Positions 33,914 to 43,517 are shown, counted from the stretch's first letter. The stretch is 64,000 bases of DNA from Paenibacillus sp. FSL R7-0273 (GCF_000758625.1 NZ_CP009283.1:5591501-5655500), one strand, 5' to 3'. Translations and numbers: made by a program. The notes: generated from the sequence alone by a model not told the origin.

Positions 33914-35209
33914 CTATCTTTTCATCAATTCACTGGGACTGACTCCGCAATACTTTTTGAACAAGGTGCTGAAATAAGGAACATTCTGATAGCCAACCAT
34001 TTCAGACACCTCATAAATCAGATGATTGCCGCTCTGCAGCAGCGCTTTTGCTTTTTCAATGCGCACCCGGATGACATAGTTAGTAAAGGTCTCCCCCGTT
34101 ACTTTTTTAAACAGCTGATTCAGGTAATTTTTGGAGATAAACAGCTGTGAAGCAAGCGTCTCAAGCGTAATATCCTCGGCATAATGCTTATGGATATATT
34201 CCTTCATGAATTGTACCGCCTTTCGGTGCTTCTCCTGAATTGCAGATGTTGACGGGGGTTCACTGACTGCAGTGTCCGTAGTCTCCTTAATTTGAGGCTT
34301 GCTATTTGTCAGATGGAGCGGCAGCTTTGTAAGCAGCCGTTGCATAGCTTCATCGCCGGAGGCCTTGATCCCGTTCCAGCCGGTCTTAACGTTTCCCGTG
34401 CCAAACCGGAAATCCAGACCTAGAAAGACCTTCATGCTGTCAACCATCAGCTCTCCCACCTGCTCTGCTGCCTGGAGGATGCCCTCATCCGCCTCTTCTG
34501 CTGCTGACGGCAGCAGCAGGGCCGCATGATTGCCGAACAGCCAGACGAAGCTCGCAGCCGGCCATTCACGGTTCAGCACCTCGGTAACAATATTCGATAC
34601 GGCAAATTTAAACAGGCTCCAGTCTGCCAGTGACACGCTGCGGATCCGTTCGGTCCACAGCACCTCCAGGACAAGCACTGTGTATTTGCGCTCCGGCAGC
34701 AGCTCGGGCGGAACCGCAACAGCAGAGTCTCTGCTCCACCCGTTCAGCTCTCCTGCCAGCCATTCCTCCAGGCATAACAATTCCTGCCGCTCAGCGGATT
34801 GAACCTGCCCAAGCTCAAGGCGGCGCAAATAGGTTTCCTCCAGCTTTTCAATTGTTTCTGATAATACGCTACGGATCTGGTCTACCGTTACCGGTTTGGT
34901 CAGATAATCGTCCACCCCGAGACGCAACGCAGTACGGGCATATTCAAAATCATTGTATCCGCTCAAAATAACAAATCTGCCGGTGAAATCATCCGCCTTC
35001 AGCTGTTCGATCATTTGTATTCCGTTCATGACAGGCATATAAATATCTGTCAGCACAATATCCGGCTTAACTTCATGAATCAGCTTAAGTCCGGATTCAC
35101 CGTCAATAGCTTCACCGGCGAATTCTGCATCCAGCTCCTCCCAGGGTATCACCTTGCGTAATCCTCTGACGACCTGGAAATCATCATCAATGATTGCCAC
35201 CTTCCACAT
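33914..35209 (-). CDS. Two-component response regulator, YesN type
   Basis: The 431-residue regulator has a receiver domain with the phospho-acceptor Asp55 in IVLTDIYMPVMNG, acidic pocket D8-D10 and Lys105 in YLTKP. A middle segment of about 170 residues lacks a known motif. The C-terminal AraC-type DNA-binding domain has two helix-turn-helix units (DITLETLASQLFISKNYLN and EVSEMVGYQNVPYFSTLFKK). Its ATG lies 23 bases inside the kinase gene behind a GGGGGG site. It probably activates the transport and hydrolase genes beside it. Confidence 0.95.
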   Translation of the reverse strand: MWKVAIIDDDFQVVRGLRKVIPWEELDAEFAGEAIDGESGLKLIHEVKPDIVLTDIYMPVMNGIQMIEQLKADDFTGRFVILSGYNDFEYARTALRLGVDDYLTKPVTVDQIRSVLSETIEKLEETYLRRLELGQVQSAERQELLCLEEWLAGELNGWSRDSAVAVPPELLPERKYTVLVLEVLWTERIRSVSLADWSLFKFAVSNIVTEVLNREWPAASFVWLFGNHAALLLPSAAEEADEGILQAAEQVGELMVDSMKVFLGLDFRFGTGNVKTGWNGIKASGDEAMQRLLTKLPLHLTNSKPQIKETTDTAVSEPPSTSAIQEKHRKAVQFMKEYIHKHYAEDITLETLASQLFISKNYLNQLFKKVTGETFTNYVIRVRIEKAKALLQSGNHLIYEVSEMVGYQNVPYFSTLFKKYCGVSPSELMKR

Positions 35210-36938
35210 GCTTAAGCCCCCCTTTAAGAGATTTGGAATTGACTATGGGCAGACTTATTACGGCTTGTGTACCGCCTTCCGGCGAGTTATCCAGCATAAA
35301 GCCGTATTTGTCACCGAACAGTGCTGTAATCCTCTCCCGTACATTCCGCAGTCCGTATCCCCCTTTGGCACTCTGCTTCTCCTTCCAGTTCTCCTGCAGC
35401 TGGCGTCCGTTATCCGATACAATAATCTGCAGCCTGTCGTCTCCAATAATGCCCGCTGATATGGTCAACGACGCTTGCCGCTTACCATGAAAGCCGTGAA
35501 TAAAAGCATTCTCAACAAAAGGCTGTAAAATAATTTTGGGGACAAACAGATTCTTCGTTTCCTCCTCCAGCAAATAGCGGTAATCAAGCCGCTCTTCCCA
35601 ACGGATCTTTTGAAATTGCAGATAGCTGTCAATGTGGGCCAATTCTTCGGATAAAGGGACAAGACTTTCGCTGTTAGAAAGCGCAAGCCGGAAAAACTGC
35701 CCCAAATGGGCCAGCATACTGCTAATCTGGGGCTGCGAGGCCTCTATCGCCATCCAGTTCACCTGATCCAGTGAATTATACAGAAAATGGGGATTGATCA
35801 TCATCTGCAGCGCCTTGATTTCAGCAGCCCGCTGCCGTTCATACTGCTCCTCCAGATTTTCGTACAGCTCTTCGATCCGACAGGTCAGCTTGTCATACCC
35901 CTGGAACAAACGGCCGAATTCATTTTTGTAATCCTCCGGCAGCGGAGTGCGCTTACTAAGTGAAAAATTACTCATAGCCTTCAGTAACAGGCCGATCGGC
36001 TTAACAAATTGCCGTGACAAAAAGACTGCCAGCAGAAGGATTAATATAATAGTAGCAATGCCAAGGGCAAGTATAATTTGCGTCTGCTTCAGACTGCCGG
36101 CAGTTATGCGGCTCCAGGAGGTGATTTCCACCAGAGACCAGCGGGAATCCAGTGAGGAGGACCATACGAGAAATTCATCCCCTGTCCGTTTGGCCCCGTT
36201 GGTCTGCGAATCCAGCTGGGTCTGTATCTCCGCATCATGCTGCAGAAAAAAACCAGGATCTCCTGACGTTGTAATCAGCTTGCCTGTATCATCCAGCAAA
36301 GCCAGATTGGAACGGTTATCTTCTGTGGCAATCAAGGCTTTAAAGGCCGGAACCTGCACATTGAACACCATTACGGCAACAGACCGGTTGAACCGGTTGT
36401 ACACCTTGCGTGCAAAACTGATTACCGAAACTTCCCCATTATTCGTCTTGATTAGACGTTCCCTTAGCCAGGTATAGTCGGAATTGCGCAATTCCTTATA
36501 CCAGTCCTCCTTTTCCAGCTGTTCCAGGGACATGAACTTTACGTAATCCTGCACGCTGTTAGGCGCCAGATCCGAATAGACATGAACGGATTGCAGAATC
36601 GGCATTCCATAGACATAGTTGTTCAACTGGGAGCGGATGCTGGTCTGTCCCTTCACCTTATCATAGTCCGTCCCGTCGAATACCTCCTCATACAGATCAC
36701 TAAAATTCTGTGCGGCCGTATTGGAGGTCTGCTCAATGTCCACCAGATTGGTATTCAATTTTTTGTGCAGCTCAATGAGCAGCTTCTGCTGATAGTAGGA
36801 GGTATTGTCTGCGATCTCTTTTGAACCGTTGATATAACTGAAAAATACGATTACACACACAAGCAGAGTTACAATAAATGCAAAGCCAAAAAAGAAAACC
36901 AGATCAATTCTCAGCGTTTTAAAGGGATTTACCCGCAT
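35187..36938 (-). CDS. Sensor histidine kinase, YesM type
   Basis: The 583-residue membrane kinase has helices at about residues 12-34 and 287-309. Between them lies a dCache-like extracellular sensor of about 250 residues. A HAMP linker (FVKPIGLLLKAMSNF) follows, then the phospho-acceptor region ALQMMINPHFLYNSLDQVNW with His near residue 383. The ATPase part has the N box VENAFIHGF and the G1 motif VSDNGRQL. The ATG start follows GGAGGATTTCAG. It is cotranscribed with, and overlaps, the YesN-type regulator gene. The ligand is likely a sugar or a sugar-bound binding protein. Confidence 0.95.
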   Translation of the reverse strand: MRVNPFKTLRIDLVFFFGFAFIVTLLVCVIVFFSYINGSKEIADNTSYYQQKLLIELHKKLNTNLVDIEQTSNTAAQNFSDLYEEVFDGTDYDKVKGQTSIRSQLNNYVYGMPILQSVHVYSDLAPNSVQDYVKFMSLEQLEKEDWYKELRNSDYTWLRERLIKTNNGEVSVISFARKVYNRFNRSVAVMVFNVQVPAFKALIATEDNRSNLALLDDTGKLITTSGDPGFFLQHDAEIQTQLDSQTNGAKRTGDEFLVWSSSLDSRWSLVEITSWSRITAGSLKQTQIILALGIATIILILLLAVFLSRQFVKPIGLLLKAMSNFSLSKRTPLPEDYKNEFGRLFQGYDKLTCRIEELYENLEEQYERQRAAEIKALQMMINPHFLYNSLDQVNWMAIEASQPQISSMLAHLGQFFRLALSNSESLVPLSEELAHIDSYLQFQKIRWEERLDYRYLLEEETKNLFVPKIILQPFVENAFIHGFHGKRQASLTISAGIIGDDRLQIIVSDNGRQLQENWKEKQSAKGGYGLRNVRERITALFGDKYGFMLDNSPEGGTQAVISLPIVNSKSLKGGLKHVEGGNH

Positions 36939-36992
36939 CTGAAATCCTCCTGCATGATTGCATTAAGACTTTTATGTAACTGATACTGAAAC

Positions 36993-37016
36993 AAAGCTGC
37001 GAAAAATCGCAGCTTT
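36993..37016 (-). terminator. Hairpin between permease genes and the two-component genes
   Basis: AAAGCTGCGA (36993-37002), four A residues and TCGCAGCTTT (37007-37016) make a perfect 10-bp stem. On the minus strand it is followed by GTTTCAG, a weak T-run. It may be an attenuator that keeps the two-component genes at lower expression than the permeases. Confidence 0.6.
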
Positions 37017-37058
37017 AGCCTCAAATTATAGGTTAATTTGCAGTGTAACAGCTATAGG

Positions 37059-37907
37059 CTATCCTTTCAATGCGCCTGCAGACATACCTTCCACAAAATG
37101 TCTTTGGGCAAGGAAGAAAATCAGCACAGACGGAGTGATAGATAGCAGTGACATCGCCAGCATTTGCCCCCATGGCACCGATCCCTGCGAATCTATGAAC
37201 AGCTTGAGTGCCAGGTTGACTGTGTACTTCTCGACAGTATTGATGTAAAGCATCTGTCCGAAGAAATCATCCCAGTTCCAGAGGAACGCGTAGATTGCAA
37301 CAGTTACCAGTGCAGGCTTTACGAGAGGAAGCATAATTCTCCAGTAAATGCTGAACCAGGAGCAGCCGTCAATTTTGGCAGCTTCATCAAGTTCTCTGGG
37401 GACTGAACGCATGAACTGCACCAGCAGGTAAATAAAGAACGGACCGCCAATCCCGCCTGCAAACAGGTGGGGAATGTAGAACGGCAGGTAGGTGTTGATC
37501 CAGCCCCAGCCGCTGAACATTACATACTGTGGTACAATTGTCACCTGTGTCGGCAGCATCAGCGTAACGAGCATGATCGCAAACCACACATTGCGAAGTG
37601 GGAAATCCAGCCTTGAGAAAGCAAAGGCGACCAGACTGCATGAGATCACACTGGTAAAGAGTACACCCAGTACGAGCTCAAATGTATTTAAATAGAAATG
37701 AGTGAAGGAAAAATTAGGAACAGATACCCAACCCTCTGAAAAGTTGGACCAGTTAGGCACCTTCGGAAACAGATTAGCCGAGCTCATCTCCGCATTGGTT
37801 TTGAGCGAAGCGCCCAGCCACCAAAAAATCGGATACATCATAATTAAGCTTACAACCAGTAGCGAGAGATGTGTAATAAGTCGTTTGCGCGGGCTGGTTA
37901 CATCCAT
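37059..37907 (-). CDS. Sugar ABC transporter permease, MalG type
   Basis: The 282-residue inner permease has six predicted membrane helices, the first at about residues 12-33. The ATPase-contact EAA loop is ELDEAAKIDGCSWFSIYWRI. The C-terminus ends RHFVEGMSAGALKG, typical of this class (carbohydrate uptake family CUT1). Its ATG overlaps the stop of the upstream permease by one base (TAATG), with GGAGG inside the upstream gene, so the two subunits are made in equal amounts. Confidence 0.95.
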   Translation of the reverse strand: MDVTSPRKRLITHLSLLVVSLIMMYPIFWWLGASLKTNAEMSSANLFPKVPNWSNFSEGWVSVPNFSFTHFYLNTFELVLGVLFTSVISCSLVAFAFSRLDFPLRNVWFAIMLVTLMLPTQVTIVPQYVMFSGWGWINTYLPFYIPHLFAGGIGGPFFIYLLVQFMRSVPRELDEAAKIDGCSWFSIYWRIMLPLVKPALVTVAIYAFLWNWDDFFGQMLYINTVEKYTVNLALKLFIDSQGSVPWGQMLAMSLLSITPSVLIFFLAQRHFVEGMSAGALKG

Positions 37908-38866
37908 TATTTCTTGCCTCCTTGCGATTCATAGAACACCCAGTATTTCGAAGTTCCAAACAGCACTGCCGTGAACAGTCCGATCAGCAGCAGCAGCAGC
38001 CAGGCCAGAGCTGAAGCATAACCCATATTGAAGTCCGTGAAGGCTTCCTCATACAGGTACATTACATACACAAAGGTGGATTTAACCGGTCCGCCGCCGG
38101 TAATGACGAACGACTGGGTAAACATCTGGAATGTATTGATCATCGACTGAATGGCATTGAACATGATGATCGGCGACAGCATCGGCAGCGTGATTGAAAT
38201 GAACTGGCGGAATTTGCTGGCCCCGTCTACAGCAGAGGCTTCGTACAGATCGCCAGGAATTTGCTTTAGACCGGCTAGGAATATAATCATGGACGATCCG
38301 AACTGCCAGACCATCAGCAGGATCAGCGTTCCCAGCGCGTACTTCGGATCGGCAATCCAGGCCGGACCCTTAATCCCGAAGAGTGAAAGAAAATCATTGA
38401 TGAAGCCATTGCGGCTGAAAATATTTTTCCAGAGAATCGATACTGCAATACTTGTCCCGATCAATGACGGAAAATAAACCATCGTCCGGTAAAAGCTGAT
38501 CCCTTTAATCTTCCGGTTCAGCAGCATCGCAATGGCCAGTGCGAACATCAGCCGCAGCGGCACAGTAAGCAATACGAAGGTGATTGTGATCTTCAGTGAA
38601 GCAGGAAACACATCATCCTTGGTAAAAATTCGGGTGTAGTTGGCAAGCCCGACCCAATCCGGAGCCTCCAGCAGCGAGTAATCCGTGAAAGAATAGTACA
38701 GCGATACAATCATGGGGCCCAGAGTCAACAGGAAGAAGCCTATCAGCCATGGTGAAAGAAACAGATAGCCTGTAACCGGCGACTCCCAGCGTTTGATCCG
38801 CTTCTTGTTCCCCGGAACCGTTTTCACAGAACCCGCGGGAGCTTGCTTTACAGCAGCATTGTTCAT
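37907..38866 (-). CDS. Sugar ABC transporter permease, MalF type
   Basis: The 319-residue permease has a basic N-terminus and six membrane helices (starting GYLFLSPWLIGFFLLTLGP). The EAA loop is DLYEASAVDGASKFRQFISI, in the CUT1 pattern. The ATG at 38864-38866 is chosen because AGGAG is 8 bases upstream; a frame extending 33 residues further would run into comEC without a ribosome site. It is the first gene of the putative sugar operon. A TATAAT promoter lies 44 bases ahead. Confidence 0.95.
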   Translation of the reverse strand: MNNAAVKQAPAGSVKTVPGNKKRIKRWESPVTGYLFLSPWLIGFFLLTLGPMIVSLYYSFTDYSLLEAPDWVGLANYTRIFTKDDVFPASLKITITFVLLTVPLRLMFALAIAMLLNRKIKGISFYRTMVYFPSLIGTSIAVSILWKNIFSRNGFINDFLSLFGIKGPAWIADPKYALGTLILLMVWQFGSSMIIFLAGLKQIPGDLYEASAVDGASKFRQFISITLPMLSPIIMFNAIQSMINTFQMFTQSFVITGGGPVKSTFVYVMYLYEEAFTDFNMGYASALAWLLLLLIGLFTAVLFGTSKYWVFYESQGGKK

Positions 38867-38909
38867 AAGTTTTACTCCTATCTTCCTTCTGTATCGGAAC
38901 GTTTCTTTC

Positions 38910-38938
38910 ATTATAAATTCAGAGACAGAAGGCTTGAA
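38910..38938 (-). promoter_or_regulatory. Promoter of the sugar transport operon
   Basis: A perfect -10 TATAAT (38910-38915) lies 17 bases from a weak -35 TTCAAG (38933-38938). The weak -35 fits a promoter that needs an activator such as the YesN-type regulator. It is placed inside the short gap after comEC. Confidence 0.55.
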
Positions 38939-38964
38939 GGAGGGGAATGAATGCTTTTCTTTCA

Positions 38965-41649
38965 CTATCGACCAATTTTGGAAGAGAGCTTATGCCGCAT
39001 ACTTATCCCCTTATTGCTTATTTTAAGCTGGACCTCCCCGTGCAGATCCGTCCGGAATATTGCCGCACCCGCTTCCTCCAGCCGCTTCAGCACACCGGCA
39101 TTCGGATGCCCGTACAAATTATTGACCCCGGCTGAGATTACTGCAGTAGCGGGCTTCCAGAACTCCAGCCAGGCTACGCCCGTCGATGTTTTGCTTCCGT
39201 GATGAGCGACTTTTAACACATCTACAGGCCCGGCTTCCCCGATACCGGCCTGCTGCGCAGCCTGAACAATTTCTTCCTCTGCCGCTTCATCCATATCCCC
39301 CGTAAAAAGAAAGCTGCGGCCGTACATCTCCAGCCGGAACACGACCGACTCATGATTCTGCTCCTCCATTACCGGAACCAGGTGCTGCGCTGCCGCCAAT
39401 GGCTCCGGCCAGAGAAAATGGAGCTGCGTCGCCTTATCCGGAGCGAGTACCATTCCCTGCTGCACAGCATACAGCCGGACACCCTTGGCAAGGGCCGTGC
39501 TCATCAGCCTGGTGTAAGGCTCCGTATCCGCCATAGTTCCGTTGAACAGCAGCGCCGAGACCGGAATATCCTCCAGCACGGCCTGCAGCCCGCCCGCATG
39601 ATCCTGGTCGCCGTGGGTCAGGATCACCGCATCCAGCCGGTGGATGCCCCTTTGCTTCAGCAAGGGCACCAGCGTTTTCGCTCCAACCTCGAACGGGCTG
39701 CGCCGGATGCGCCACTCCTCTCTGTTCCCGAAGCTTACTGTTCCGCCGCCGTCGACCAGAATATGCGCCCCTTCCGGTGTAGTAATCAGAATGCTGTCGC
39801 CCTGGCCCACATCCAGATAGCTAATCATACCGGCTCCGTTCAGCTTTTCTGCGTAGTACCCCTTGTACAGCAGCAAAGCCAGCGCAGCTGCGCACAGAAT
39901 AACTGCATAGCGGCTGCCGCCCAGCCCGGTTTGAACTGGAGGCGGGAATGTATCCCTGACTCCCGCCGTTCCCGGTTGCTCCAGCTCAGCCAGCGGTCTG
40001 GTTTCATCCTCCATAACCTGTGGAGCAATTCCCGCCTCCCTGTACTTCTTAAGTGCATACAGTAAGCCGTAAAGCAGCGCGTAATAGATACAGATCCATA
40101 GCAGGGACGGGGAAGCCCAGATCAGCACGCCGGCCGTAAACCCGTTCACCCATTCTACTGCCGTAAACGTCCAATTGTTGAGCAGCTCCGCCGCTCCCGC
40201 AACCGTAACAGCCGCAGCATTCCAGATCCGTCCAAGCAGCAGCGCCAGCGTACCAAGCGGCAGTACAAGAAAAGTAATAAAGGGCACGAGCAGCAGGTTA
40301 GCGATAAAAGACAGCAGCGAAAACTGGTTAAAGTAATAAACCGTTAGCGGAAAGGACACCAGCTGTGCGATAAGCGTCACCGTTACCGAACCGCCCAGCC
40401 ATTTGGGCAGCCTGCTGAATAATGGCGCGGCAAGCGGGGTGTACACCATAAGCCCGGCTGTGACCAGAAAAGACAGCTGAAAGCTGACGCTAAGCAGCAT
40501 GTACGGATTCCAGACCAGCATCATCAGCGCGGATGCGCCCAGAATATTCATTCCGTCCTTGAGCAGCCCCAGCCTTGCAGCCAGCAGGGCAATCATACTC
40601 ATAATGCCTGCGCGTACAATGGAGGGCCCGGCTCCGGACAGCAGCACATAGACCGGAACCAGCAGCAGTGTTACGGTTAGCGCAGTTTCCCTTGTAAAAC
40701 GCAGGCGCCGCAGCAGAAACAGGATCACGCCTACATACACAGCAACATGCATACCGGAAATGGCCAGAATATGCGTCAGCCCAAGCTGTGAGAATTGCTT
40801 GAACGTCTCGGGATCGAGATCATCCTGGATACCGATTACAAGCCCCTTCATATAACCGGCATGCGGCTCCTCAAATAAACGGTCCATCTCAGCGCCAAGC
40901 GCGGCCCGTGCGGCATCGTTCCAGCGTAAAATACCGGAGAGCTCCCAGGAAACGGGTGGCGCAGCCGTCACGCTAGCCGTACCCTCCCCTTTCAGCAGCC
41001 AGTGAACCCGCTGGGTCTGCAGATACGCGCGATAGTCGAATCCGCCAAAGTTCCGTGCAACCGCAGGCAGTCCCAGCTCCCCCTCAACTGTTACCCGGTC
41101 TCCGCGCTGCCACTGCCCCGCCACTGCAATTTCACTCTCCGCCTGGAGCTTGATCTGCACAGCGATAAGCTCGCCCGCCGGATCTGCACCGCTATTGTCA
41201 CTGTGGTCAGCTTCTCCCTGAGTTTCCCTGCCTGCTACTGCCCGCTCTTCAGCCGGCTCCCCATCGTCTTGCCCGAGCTTCTCCCCGCCAATCCGTGCCA
41301 GCTTCAGCGTAAAATCCATCCGGTCCCCGTCACGCTCCACCGGGGATACAATCACGCCTTCGGCTGTTATGTATGTCTCGTTCAGCCCGGCTTCCGGCCG
41401 GCCCAGCGCCGCCGGCAGCAGGCTGACATTCCTGCCCTCGTTCCATTCCCAATACAGGGCTGACGCAGCCAGCGCCAGCCCGAATACAGCTGCCGTTCTC
41501 CAGCTGATCCCGCCGCTGGCCGCCCAAATCACAATGAGCAGCAGACACAAGGATATTCCCGCCAGCAGACTGTAGCCGCCAAACAAGCAGCCTGCCGCAC
41601 TGCCGGCTACCCAGCAGATAGTAAAGCTTAGTAACGGCCTTCTGTTCAT
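38965..41649 (-). CDS. comEC: DNA internalization/competence protein ComEC
   Basis: ComEC forms the membrane channel through which single-stranded DNA enters during transformation. The 894-residue protein has N-terminal helices and a DUF4131-like outer domain, then the multi-helix competence core (GLTHILAISGMHVAVYVGVI). A C-terminal metallo-beta-lactamase-like domain follows, with ILTHGDQDHAGG and KVAHHGSKTS, thought to degrade the non-transported strand. ATG at 41649 follows GGGGAGG at 7 bases; an upstream frame of 18 codons is not needed. A hairpin terminator separates it from comEB. Confidence 0.95.
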   Translation of the reverse strand: MNRRPLLSFTICWVAGSAAGCLFGGYSLLAGISLCLLLIVIWAASGGISWRTAAVFGLALAASALYWEWNEGRNVSLLPAALGRPEAGLNETYITAEGVIVSPVERDGDRMDFTLKLARIGGEKLGQDDGEPAEERAVAGRETQGEADHSDNSGADPAGELIAVQIKLQAESEIAVAGQWQRGDRVTVEGELGLPAVARNFGGFDYRAYLQTQRVHWLLKGEGTASVTAAPPVSWELSGILRWNDAARAALGAEMDRLFEEPHAGYMKGLVIGIQDDLDPETFKQFSQLGLTHILAISGMHVAVYVGVILFLLRRLRFTRETALTVTLLLVPVYVLLSGAGPSIVRAGIMSMIALLAARLGLLKDGMNILGASALMMLVWNPYMLLSVSFQLSFLVTAGLMVYTPLAAPLFSRLPKWLGGSVTVTLIAQLVSFPLTVYYFNQFSLLSFIANLLLVPFITFLVLPLGTLALLLGRIWNAAAVTVAGAAELLNNWTFTAVEWVNGFTAGVLIWASPSLLWICIYYALLYGLLYALKKYREAGIAPQVMEDETRPLAELEQPGTAGVRDTFPPPVQTGLGGSRYAVILCAAALALLLYKGYYAEKLNGAGMISYLDVGQGDSILITTPEGAHILVDGGGTVSFGNREEWRIRRSPFEVGAKTLVPLLKQRGIHRLDAVILTHGDQDHAGGLQAVLEDIPVSALLFNGTMADTEPYTRLMSTALAKGVRLYAVQQGMVLAPDKATQLHFLWPEPLAAAQHLVPVMEEQNHESVVFRLEMYGRSFLFTGDMDEAAEEEIVQAAQQAGIGEAGPVDVLKVAHHGSKTSTGVAWLEFWKPATAVISAGVNNLYGHPNAGVLKRLEEAGAAIFRTDLHGEVQLKISNKGISMRHKLSSKIGR

Positions 41650-41678
41650 TACATTTCCTCCCCTGTAATCCGAAGACA

Positions 41679-41727
41679 GCAAAAAGAACCCCTGCCTGCG
41701 CAATCCTTGCGCGTGCAGAGGTTCTTC
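41679..41727 (-). terminator. Intrinsic terminator between comEB and comEC
   Basis: On the minus strand AAGAACCTCTGC pairs with GCAGGGGTTCTT around an inner GCGCAA-loop-TTGCGC stem, followed by TTTTTGC. comEC therefore needs its own promoter or read-through, unlike a simple comEA-B-C operon. Confidence 0.8.
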
Positions 41728-41765
41728 CCCTGTTGCTTAGTTAAATTCAGTTTGCCGCTGCCGAG

Positions 41766-42284
41766 TTACTCCGATACGGTAATCATCGTCTCCTTCGGCG
41801 GCTCGTAGTTCTCCAGCTGGCGGAAAATAATCCCTTTGGAGCCCAGCATCGCTTCCACCTTTTTCATATCCTTGCGGTAAGGACGCAGATAGACAATCTC
41901 GACAATTCCGCTGTTGGCCAGCATATTGGCACAGGTCCAGCACGGCTCATCCGTAACGTACACCGTGCTGCCCTCCCGGTCGCTCCGGTCAGTGAACAGC
42001 AGCAGATTCTGCTCTGCATGAATGGTGCGGATGCAGCGCTGCTTCATTACCATCGTTTCCACGCCGTCAACAAGCTCCCGCTCATACTGCTCGGAGACCA
42101 TACACCCGGCTTCGGAGCAGTCCGGCACACCCATCGGCGCCCCGTTATATGCCGTTCCCAGCAGCTTCTTGCCCTGCACCAGCACAGCGCCGACATGCCG
42201 TCGGGGGCAGCGTGAACGGGTGGAGACCATGCAGGCAATGTCCATGAAGTAGGTATCCCAGTTTTTGCGGTAGGCCACAGTCAT
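41766..42284 (-). CDS. comEB: dCMP deaminase family protein ComEB
   Basis: The 172-residue zinc enzyme of the cytidine/deoxycytidylate deaminase fold has His89-Ala-Glu91 in TIHAEQN and the zinc cysteines Cys115 and Cys118 in PCWTC. These are the complete catalytic set for making dUMP from dCMP. It is named ComEB from its place in the com region; in Bacillus this gene is not needed for transformation. It is followed by a terminator and comEC. ATG at 42284 has a weak purine-rich ribosome site. Confidence 0.93.
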   Translation of the reverse strand: MTVAYRKNWDTYFMDIACMVSTRSRCPRRHVGAVLVQGKKLLGTAYNGAPMGVPDCSEAGCMVSEQYERELVDGVETMVMKQRCIRTIHAEQNLLLFTDRSDREGSTVYVTDEPCWTCANMLANSGIVEIVYLRPYRKDMKKVEAMLGSKGIIFRQLENYEPPKETMITVSE

Positions 42285-42357
42285 CAGTAATCTCCACTTT
42301 CTCTTAATAGTTGTTCATTATTGTATCATAATGCGGCATGTTTTCACTATTAAGCTT

Positions 42358-43014
42358 CTAGCGGTTCTCCTGTGAAGGCTGCCTTCTCAAATCCTTCGGC
42401 CGCAGCCCGTTCTTCTTCGCCCGGGCATGCCAGAAGGAGTGGGTGGCTGCAAGCCGCCAGGCGATGCGCGGAAAGTTCGGCTGGATGAACAGCGAATCCG
42501 CGCTGCTCCGTGTATAAATAGCGGCTGACAGCTGATGCATGGCCTTGCCGAGATTCTTGAGCGGGCCTTTACCGAGCGGTACCTGGCTCAAGGATTTGAA
42601 CATCTCACCGGCTCCGTGCCCGACGGCCATCCCGAAGCGGAAGCCGGAGCGGCTGCACCAGTTGCGCACAATATCCGCAGCAATTTTGCACTGATGCCCT
42701 TCATAGAATCCATTATTAATCAATGCGTATACAGTAAGGCCCGGATTTCCCGGTTCAAGCCCGCGGAACTTCTCCAGTTCAACCATCATCCGCAGCAGGT
42801 GCGAGGGGATTGCGTCAAAATAAAGCGGGAATGCCAGCACCAGCACATCCGCTTCATTCAGCTCCCGGTATTGCTCAGGCTTCAGCGGCTTAACATTAAC
42901 CCGGTACATGCTTAGTTCGTTGCCGTCTGTAATAAGCGGCTTAAGCTTTTCCAGCAGAATTCCGGAGTTGCTTGCCCCGCCCTTGGGACTGCCGTTTACC
43001 AGAACAATTCTCAT
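42358..43014 (-). CDS. Flavodoxin-fold NAD(P)H-dependent oxidoreductase
   Basis: This protein of about 218 residues starts with the flavin-phosphate motif MRIVLVNGSPKGGASNSG. It continues with VLAFPLYFDAIPSHLLRMM, the standard pattern of the NADPH-dependent FMN reductase family. Its C-terminal third is long and basic and carries no motif I recognise. The ATG at 43014 overlaps the upstream stop (TGATG) and has GGAGG 7 bases away; a GTG one codon earlier is possible. It is the third gene of a tetR-led cassette inserted between comEA and comEB, probably acting in reduction of quinones or other electrophiles. Confidence 0.85.
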   Translation of the reverse strand: MRIVLVNGSPKGGASNSGILLEKLKPLITDGNELSMYRVNVKPLKPEQYRELNEADVLVLAFPLYFDAIPSHLLRMMVELEKFRGLEPGNPGLTVYALINNGFYEGHQCKIAADIVRNWCSRSGFRFGMAVGHGAGEMFKSLSQVPLGKGPLKNLGKAMHQLSAAIYTRSSADSLFIQPNFPRIAWRLAATHSFWHARAKKNGLRPKDLRRQPSQENR

Positions 43015-43517
43015 CACTGCACCTCCTTCAGGCTTTCAAGCGTTCCGTGAAAAGAAACGGTATACTCCGACGCATCCAGATTGAGTGCATTGGCCCGCAC
43101 CAGGGACTGCGCTGTTTCTCGCTCCGCACTGGTCATCCCTTCCCCGTAAAAATGGACCGTGAATCTGATCTGGCGCTCATACCGCTGCTGATGATGGGTC
43201 TCTCCGTGTTTGGTGGTGAAATAGGGCAGGACATAAGGCAGCGTCCGGTTCAAAACATTGCTGACAAACGGGCTGTAGCCCCCGTACACATTACGGCTGA
43301 TAAAGACGAACTCCTCACAGGCAGCAAGGCGTTCGCCCATATGCTTGTAATCATCCTTCAGCACACAGGTGCCAGGAGTACGGACCCAGCAGCCGAAGCA
43401 GCCTACACAATGACGGATGCCCTCTTCTTCTCCGATCACCTCGTCGGTTTCTCTGCTGAAGCTGCTAAGCCATGCATCATACTCAGCTTCCGCCAGATCA
43501 TGAATGATTAATCTCAT
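43014..43517 (-). CDS. Flavodoxin-family oxidoreductase with CxxC motif
   Basis: The 167-residue protein carries HCVGCFGCWVRTPGTCVLKDD near residues 36-56, a cysteine-rich signature seen in small flavodoxin-like iron-sulfur or FMN proteins. It then shows RNVYGGYSPFVSNVLNRTLP, which matches the flavin-binding loops of this family. It overlaps the repressor gene by 20 bases and the following oxidoreductase gene by a shared base, so all three are one operon. The two flavoproteins could work as partners. The substrate is not known. Confidence 0.82.
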   Translation of the reverse strand: MRLIIHDLAEAEYDAWLSSFSRETDEVIGEEEGIRHCVGCFGCWVRTPGTCVLKDDYKHMGERLAACEEFVFISRNVYGGYSPFVSNVLNRTLPYVLPYFTTKHGETHHQQRYERQIRFTVHFYGEGMTSAERETAQSLVRANALNLDASEYTVSFHGTLESLKEVQ

